Program-made: the position numbers and the translations under genes
Notes under the pieces: model-generated
Told to the model about the DNA's origin: nothing
The model's input: only the letters and a program-made list of their open reading frames with translations
Databases searched by the model: none
NCBI GenBank assembly: GCA_030522415.1
Contig: CM060131.1
Location: 248,001 to 312,000, forward strand
DNA: 64,000 nt
Reading direction: 5' to 3'
DNA from: Channallabes apus
Taxonomy: Eukaryota > Chordata > Actinopteri > Siluriformes > Clariidae
Shown: positions 58,285 through 64,000 of the stretch, one piece after another
Position numbering within the stretch: the stretch's first letter is position 1
Layout: the number at the start of each line of letters is the position of its first letter

Positions 58285-60195
58285 AGTAATTGGTTGCTTT
58301 ACATCTCAGGGATCCCTCATGTCTGTTTTCTCTTCTGGCTCTCCCTATTAGTTATGCTGCCATAGGTAATTCTGCCGGAGTCCCTGCTTGCACTCTGCAC
58401 TATAAATACAATCACCCTTATACATTATGTGACCATATAGTGGTGTTCAAAATAATAGCAGTGTGTTGAAAAAAGTGAATAAAGCTCTATATCCATATAA
58501 TAACTTTTAATTAAAATCACATAAATGCATCGGACCCCCTTCACATTCTATTCTGCTGCTAAATGTATTATGTTATATTATTATGATGTATTATTATAAT
58601 GTATTATTATTATATATAAGTGATGAATTTACAGTTTAAACAAAAATGCTTGACGTTTAATCTTTCTTATGCATCTCTGAACTAATATTTAGTTGTATAA
58701 CCATGGTTTCTGAGAACTGCTTCACATCTGTGACAATTGTACTACATGCCACAATACCTCTGCATTTCTTCATTTTGCCTCAGAAAGAACATTTTTAATG
58801 TCAGCCCACAAGTTTTCTATTGGATTAAGGTCTGGGGATTGGGCTGGCCACTCCATAACGTTAATCTTGTTGGTCTGGAACCAAGATGCTGCTCACTTAC
58901 TGGTGTGATTGGGGTCATTGTCTTGTTGAAACACCTATTTCAAGGACATTTCCTCTTCAGCATAAGGCAACATGACCTCTAAGTATTCTGATGTACTCAA
59001 ATTGATCTCTGATCCCTGAAATGTGATGAATAGGCCCAACACCATAGTACGAGAAGCATCCCCATATCATGATGCTTGTGCCTCCATGCTTCACTGTCTT
59101 CACAGTGTACTGTGGCTTAAATTCAGCGTTTGGGGGTCTCTAGACCCAAAAAGAACAATCTTGCTTTCATCAGTCCACAAAATATTGCACCATTTCTCTT
59201 TAGGCCAGTCAATGTGTTCTTTGGCAAACTGTAACCTCTTCAGCATGTCTTTTTTACAACAGTGGGGCTGATAGCTTGACTTTACATAGTACGTTACTAT
59301 TAGAAGATGGCTAACAGGTAACTTTAGATATTCTTTGAGTCAATTTTGTTATTCTTCGATCCATTCGGATGGTAGTTTTCCGTTTTCCTCCACGTCTTTC
59401 TGGTTTTGGTCTCCACTGTAAAGCTTAAATGATTTGGTATCATTTTATCAGAGCAGCCTATCTTTTTCTGGACTTTTGTTTTCCCATCTCTAATCAACTT
59501 TTGAATCAAAGTAAGCTGTTCTTCTGTATGTCTGGACAACCTGATTATCAGAGAGAAATGCACAGGACAACCTTTTCTGCATTTCTCCTTAAATAAGGGG
59601 AACTTGTTTGACACCTTTTTTTCACAGAATGAATTACCTCTCTAATTGAACTCCACACTATTTTTTTGAACAGGCCAATATTTGTTTTTCTTCACTTACA
59701 TTAAACTAATGATACATTTAGCACATTTTACTTCATGTTGTGATTCAGAATAGAATGTGCAGGGTGTACAATGCATTTATGTGATTTAAATTAAAAGTTA
59801 TTATAGGGATATGGAGCTTTACTCACTTTTTTCAACACACTGGTATTGCTATTTTTTGAACACAACTGTACCCGTTATCTCTCCTACTCTTCTCTCTCCC
59901 TGTCTCTCTGTCGAGATACACATGTTGCCCCTGAGCTGCCAGTGATCCAGACCCCTGGACCGGTCTGACTTATTCTGGTGCCCAGCTTCCTGTTGGAGAT
60001 CTCATCGCATGGATGCCTTGTGTGGTCTGTTAGGGATGTGTGTGATGACTGGGGATGGTTTCACTTGACCATGAAGACGGTCCTGGCCTCGGCTGATGCT
60101 GAATGCTGTTCTCTGAGGACTTGTGACTGCAGTCGCTCGATAGTTCAGGTGGAGCGACTGCCACTCATTTACAAATCAGATCCTGACTAAACAGA
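58285..60195 (+). mobile_element. L2-type LINE 3' UTR, piece 2, split by Tc1
   Basis: Repeats the start of piece 1 (GGTTGCTTTACATCTCAGGG, GTTATGCTGCCATAGGTAAT), breaks at 58437 for a Tc1 and resumes CCCGTTATCTCTCCTACTCT to about 60195. It lacks the tail. Two UTR pieces head to tail suggest tandem insertion or duplication. Confidence 0.75.
58438..59868 (-). mobile_element. Old Tc1 element, third subfamily
   Basis: Ends TAGTGGTGTTCAAAATAATA and TTTTTTGAACACAACTG, TA on both sides (58436-58437 and 59869-59870). The minus-strand transposase N-terminus reads HTEEQLTLIQKLIRDGKTK, VQKKIGCSDKMI and ETKTRKTWRKTE (about 59530-59370). The antisense of the catalytic part lies near 58800-59200. Broken in several places. 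Confidence 0.85.
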
Positions 60196-60569
60196 TCATT
60201 ACTGTTGATCAGTATCTCGCCGGTTTTAGGGACAGTGCCCATTTAAGCAGTTTATACCAAACAAACCATCTAGGTATGGTATAAACATATGAGCAGCACA
60301 TGAAGCAAATACATGTTATGCCTAAAACGTGCATGTGTACACAGGCAAACTGGCTGATGGTGTCGCAGAGAAAAATCAGGGGAAGTGTAGGATCCCAACA
60401 TGACAAAAGGGCTACTTTAAAACTGTAGATATGTTCATACAGTGTATGGGTCAAGCATTATATTTGTAATATAGTTAACTTTTCCCAATGTACCATTTGG
60501 GCTTTTCTTTTCAATAAACAAATCATTACATTCAGTTTTGACCGGGAACACAAGTTATTTTGTGCCACA
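60196..60569. other. Intronic, nothing recognised
   Basis: No frame or terminal repeat of note. Confidence 0.5.
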
Positions 60570-61188
60570 TGTAAGAGCCATATCGTACTTGTTATGAATT
60601 TGTTGTTGTGTTTATTTTATTTGTTGTTATTTCATTTATTCTACCTTGTTCTAATCATTAGTAAAGCATTAAGGATTAAGTTTGTTACATAAGCCATAAG
60701 CTTCAAATTTCTAAGTTATGCATCCATTTTGACAATCGTAAGTTGGTCTGTGATGTCATTCTACTATTACATGCATTTGTGTGACTGTCATATGAAAGAG
60801 AGTTCAGTTTAGATGTGGAAGGCTACGGAAACACAAGGTTTTGACCGTCAGCTCGTAAGCTGGAAATGTAAGATACTACAACTAGGTTGTTGTAACCGTA
60901 AGCTCCCGTAAGTAGAGATATACAACAAGAGTGTTGTTATATACGATAAGACTGTAATTTACAAGATACAGCAAATAGGTTGTTGTAAAAGTCAGAGATT
61001 TGCAAGATGCAGCAACTGATGTCTGTAATCACAGTGGATTTAATCAAGACGACTGTATGAAGTGTTGATTCTTTGATGCTGACAAAATAAACTACAAGAG
61101 ACGAAGAGATCGGACTTCTGTCGTGTGAGTGAAACTTTGAGACAAAGCTACGCGTCAAAACTAGTGAAATAATATGACTGCATCTACA
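60570..61188 (+). mobile_element. Solo LTR S2, with 5-bp target duplication
   Basis: TGTAAGAGCCATATCGTA to CATCTACA, flanked by CCACA on both sides (60565-60569 and 61189-61193). It aligns with S1 at 46472 across most of its length but has extra GTTGTTGTA-type repeats in the middle (about 60890-60995), making it 619 bp. Internal coding parts of this LTR family are not in the window. Confidence 0.93.
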
Positions 61189-61311
61189 CCACAGTTTAAA
61201 AAATTTAACTTGTTTCAAAAAAGTGAATTTGGTAAATATTTCAGTAAAGTACTTTGTGATAAATAGTACAATAGTTTTCATCTTAGTATTTGTTAGTTAA
61301 AATAATATCTA

Positions 61312-62934
61312 CAGTCGTGTGAAAAACTATTTGCCCCCTTCCTGATTTCTTATTCTTTTGCATGTTTGTCACACTTAAATGTTTCTGCTCATCAAAAACC
61401 GTTAACTATTAGTCAAAGATAACATAATTGAACACAAAATGCAGTTTTTAAATCAAGGTTTACATTATTAATGGAGAAAAAAAAACTCCAAATCTACATG
61501 GCCCTGTGTGAAAAAGTGATTGCCCCCCTTGATAAAAAATAACTTAACTGTGGTTTATCACACCTGAGTTCAATTTCTGTAGTCACCCCCAGACCTGATT
61601 ACTGCCACACCTGTTTCAATCAAGAAATCACTTAAATAGGAGCTACCTGACACAGAGAAGTAGACCAAAAGCACATCAAAAGCTAGACATCATGCCAAGA
61701 TCCAAAGAAATTCAGGAACAAATGAGAACAAAAGTAATTGAGATCTATCAGTCTGGTAAAGGTTATAAAGCCATTTCTAAAGCTTTGGGACTCCAGCGAA
61801 CCACAGTGAGAGCCATTATCCACAAATGGCAAATACATGGAACAGTGGTGAACCTTCCCAGGAGTGGCCGGCCGAACAAAATTACCCCAAGAGCGCAGAG
61901 ACGACTCATCCGAGAGGCCACAAAAGACCCCAGGACAACATCTAAAGAACTGCAGGCCTCACTTGCCTCAATTAAGGTCAGTGTTCACGACTCCACCATA
62001 AGAAAGAGACTGGGCAAAAACGGCCTGCATGGCAGATTTCCAAGGCGCAAACCACTTTTAAGCAAAAAGAACATTAAGGCTCGTCTCAATTTTGCTACAA
62101 AACATCTCAATGATTGCCAAGACTTTTGGGGAAATACCTTGTGGACCGACAAGACAAAAGTTGAACTTTTTGGAAGGTGCGTGTCCCGTTACATCTTGCA
62201 TAAAAGTAACAGCATTTCAGAAAAAGAACATCATACCAACAGTAAAATATGGTGGTGGTAGTGTGATGGTCTGGGGTTGTTTTGCTGCTTCAGGACCTGG
62301 AAGGCTTGTTGTGATAGATGGAACCATGAATTCTACTGTCTATCAAAAAATCCTGAAGGAGAATGTCCGGCCATCTGTTCGTCAACTCAAGCTGAAGCGA
62401 TCTTGGGTGCTGCAGCAGGACAATGACCCAAAACACACCAGCAAATCCACCTCTGAATGGCTGAAGAAAAACAAAATGAAGACTTTGGAGTGGCCTAGTC
62501 AAAGTCCTGACCTGAATCCTATTGAGATGTTGTGGCATGACCTTAAAAGTCATGCGGTTCATGCTAGAAAACCCTCAAATAAAGCTGAATTACAACAATT
62601 CTGCAAAGATGAGTGGGCCAAAATTCTTCCAGAGCGCTGTAAAAGTCTCGTTGCAAGTTATCGCAAACGCTTGATTGCAGTTATTGCTGCTAAGGGTGGC
62701 CCAACCAGTTATTAGGTTCAGGGGGCAATTACTTTTTCACACAGGGCCATGTAGGTTTGGATTTTTTTTTCTCCCTAAATAATAAAACCCCTCATTTAAA
62801 AACGGCATTTTGTGTTTACTCATGTTATCTTTGACTAATAGTTAAATGTGTTTGATGATCAGAAACATTTTGTGTGACAAACATGCAAAAGAATAAGAAA
62901 TCAGGAGGGGGGCAAATAGTTTTTCACACCACTG
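61312..62934 (+). mobile_element. Tc1 DD34E element, copy E
   Basis: A 1623-bp copy with TA on both sides (61310-61311 and 62935-62936). The first repeat base block is CAGTCGTG rather than CAGTGGTG. Confidence 0.95.
61692..62715 (+). pseudogene. Tc1 DD34E transposase, copy E, one frameshift
   Basis: The least damaged of the four. It is open from MPRSKEIQEQ to 62261 and, after a single 2-bp loss (AACACAGC to AACAGC) near 62211, continues in another frame through GGGSVMVWGCF, QQDNDPKHTS and [11 protein letters not shown] to 62715. Substitution: LWTDKTKVEL in place of LWTDETKVEL next to the first Asp. An in-frame 3-bp gain (LKSHAVHARK instead of LKKAVHARK) follows the Glu. Confidence 0.93.
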
Positions 62935-62936
62935 TA

Positions 62937-63194
62937 TATGTTGTTTTCCCACCTAAAACAATGTGTGGTATGAGCTCAGGTAAATAAGGCCTGCAAAACA
63001 TGCACAGCAAATACAAGTTCAAAGCATGTAATGTTCACAAGGGCGGAAGTTGATAAAAGATCTAATATAACATTAGGTGATAATTATGTATTATTGAGGA
63101 TTTATAATCAAATAAAATGATCCGTTAAAAAGTGACCAGGAACACTGAGTGTGAGCCGGTGTTCTTGGTCACTTTTCACACAACATACAGTAAG
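62937..63194. other. Intronic, nothing recognised
   Basis: Short unassigned stretch before the hAT. Confidence 0.5.
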
Positions 63195-63202
63195 GGTTAG
63201 AA

Positions 63203-63364
63203 TTAGGGCTGCACGATATATCGAAAAAATATCGTTATCGCGATAATGGCATGCGCGATAACCATATCGCAAAGAGTTGTAAAATAAAAAAAAAAATTTA
63301 TGTACCAAGCATTTATGTGTCCAAATTTGACCAATCAGATGGGCCCTTACTATGTTTATATCCG

Positions 63365-63423
<59 letters not shown>

Positions 63424-64000
63424 TTCATTCTGTCACGAACTAAACCCGGATGATCAGAAGACTTCGCGATTAGCCGTTAGCCTTTTGTAGCGTGGACGGT
63501 AAACCCAAACGCAGAAGCAAGCGAGTAGGCAGGATAACCACGAGAATTAGTTTAAGGACTCACAGAAGGGGAGCAAGGGAAAAACACAAATTGAACCCAC
63601 GTCCTATAAACACACACTCGAAAGTAAACAATCTGAACCGACATGCGCGAACTCTGACTAAGCTGTATGCGGTGGTTTGTTTACTCCTCTTATACTTCCT
63701 GGTTCGCGCCCGCATTACTTCCGGGTCCTAGTGCCGGTCGCGGAACGAGTGTTGTGTGTGACAAATAGTATTGTTTTATTTCATTTTTGTTTAATAATAT
63801 TTATTTTTATTAAAAAAAAAAACTAAATAAAAAAAAAAACAGACAAGCCAAAGAGAATATTTTGTTTAAAAGATGCTTTTGTTTTAAGACACTATTGAGT
63901 GTATGGTTACACATAAATAAACAGTAATGTTTGAAAGTAATTCATATTGTGTTGGCAGGTTTATAGTAACAGCAAACCAGAAGTCAAAATATCTGCTGAG
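63203..64000. mobile_element. Non-autonomous hAT, copy 2, cut by window edge
   Basis: Starts TAGGGCTGCACGATATATCG and follows the copy at 15669 base for base with small differences, including ACTTCATTCTGTC, GATCAGAAGACTT and TTAGCGATTAGC-like blocks. A long (TA) tract lies at about 63367-63421. The right end and target duplication are outside the window. Confidence 0.9.
63367..63421 (+). repeat. (TA)n microsatellite inside hAT
   Basis: About 27 TA units. The same site in the 15669 copy has only about 10, so the tract has expanded here. Confidence 0.95.

Overview
The window is vertebrate, almost certainly teleost, genomic DNA. The only host gene I can support is the 3' half of a CHD2 chromatin-remodeller gene on the minus strand. 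Eight exons at 30727-30611, 30465-30328, 30157-30041, 25765-25587, 25179-25080, 24855-24660, 24364-24118 and 10659-10377 all have GT-AG borders. Together they give 1377 bp, exactly 458 codons plus a stop. The predicted protein ends in a CHD2-type tail ([21 protein letters not shown], written 10 residues at a time below). Teleost origin is inferred from the mix of Tc1, hAT, piggyBac, L2, Rex1/Babar, RTE, Gmr1-like, gypsy and DANA/Mermaid-like sequences; I cannot name the species.

Nearly everything else is mobile DNA in and around this gene. 1-9000 (downstream of chd2): L2 LINE pieces in both orientations, RTE pieces, a young Tc1 and V-SINE pieces. 9070-10376: probable chd2 3' UTR. 10660-24117 (last intron, 13.5 kb): two Rex1/Babar LINEs, an old Tc1 holding a hAT, a 243-bp tandem duplication, direct and inverted repeats and a repeat shared with 1493-2083. 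24118-30727: seven chd2 exons, with two Tc1 elements in the 4.3-kb intron. 30728-64000: one intron of at least 33 kb, with no further exon recognised.

That intron carries the most striking structure. A piggyBac-type end with TTAA lies at 30906 and the matching opposite end with TTAA at 56517. Between them are about 25 kb of nested insertions: a pair of inverted arms of about 0.85-0.87 kb; a Gmr1-like LTR retrotransposon whose pol order is protease, integrase, reverse transcriptase; inside that, a solo LTR, a tRNA-derived SINE, a Rex1 LINE, a deleted gypsy element and hAT elements; and a DD37E Tc1 relic with an RTE piece and a young Tc1. Target-site duplications (5 bp for solo LTRs, 8 bp for hATs, TA for Tc1) let many insertions be ordered.

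Four near-identical DD34E Tc1 elements (about 1.62 kb each, long terminal inverted repeats, all on the plus strand) are the youngest layer. Each transposase is broken. No mobile element here has an intact full-length protein, except that the L2 endonuclease frame at the left edge stays open to the window border.
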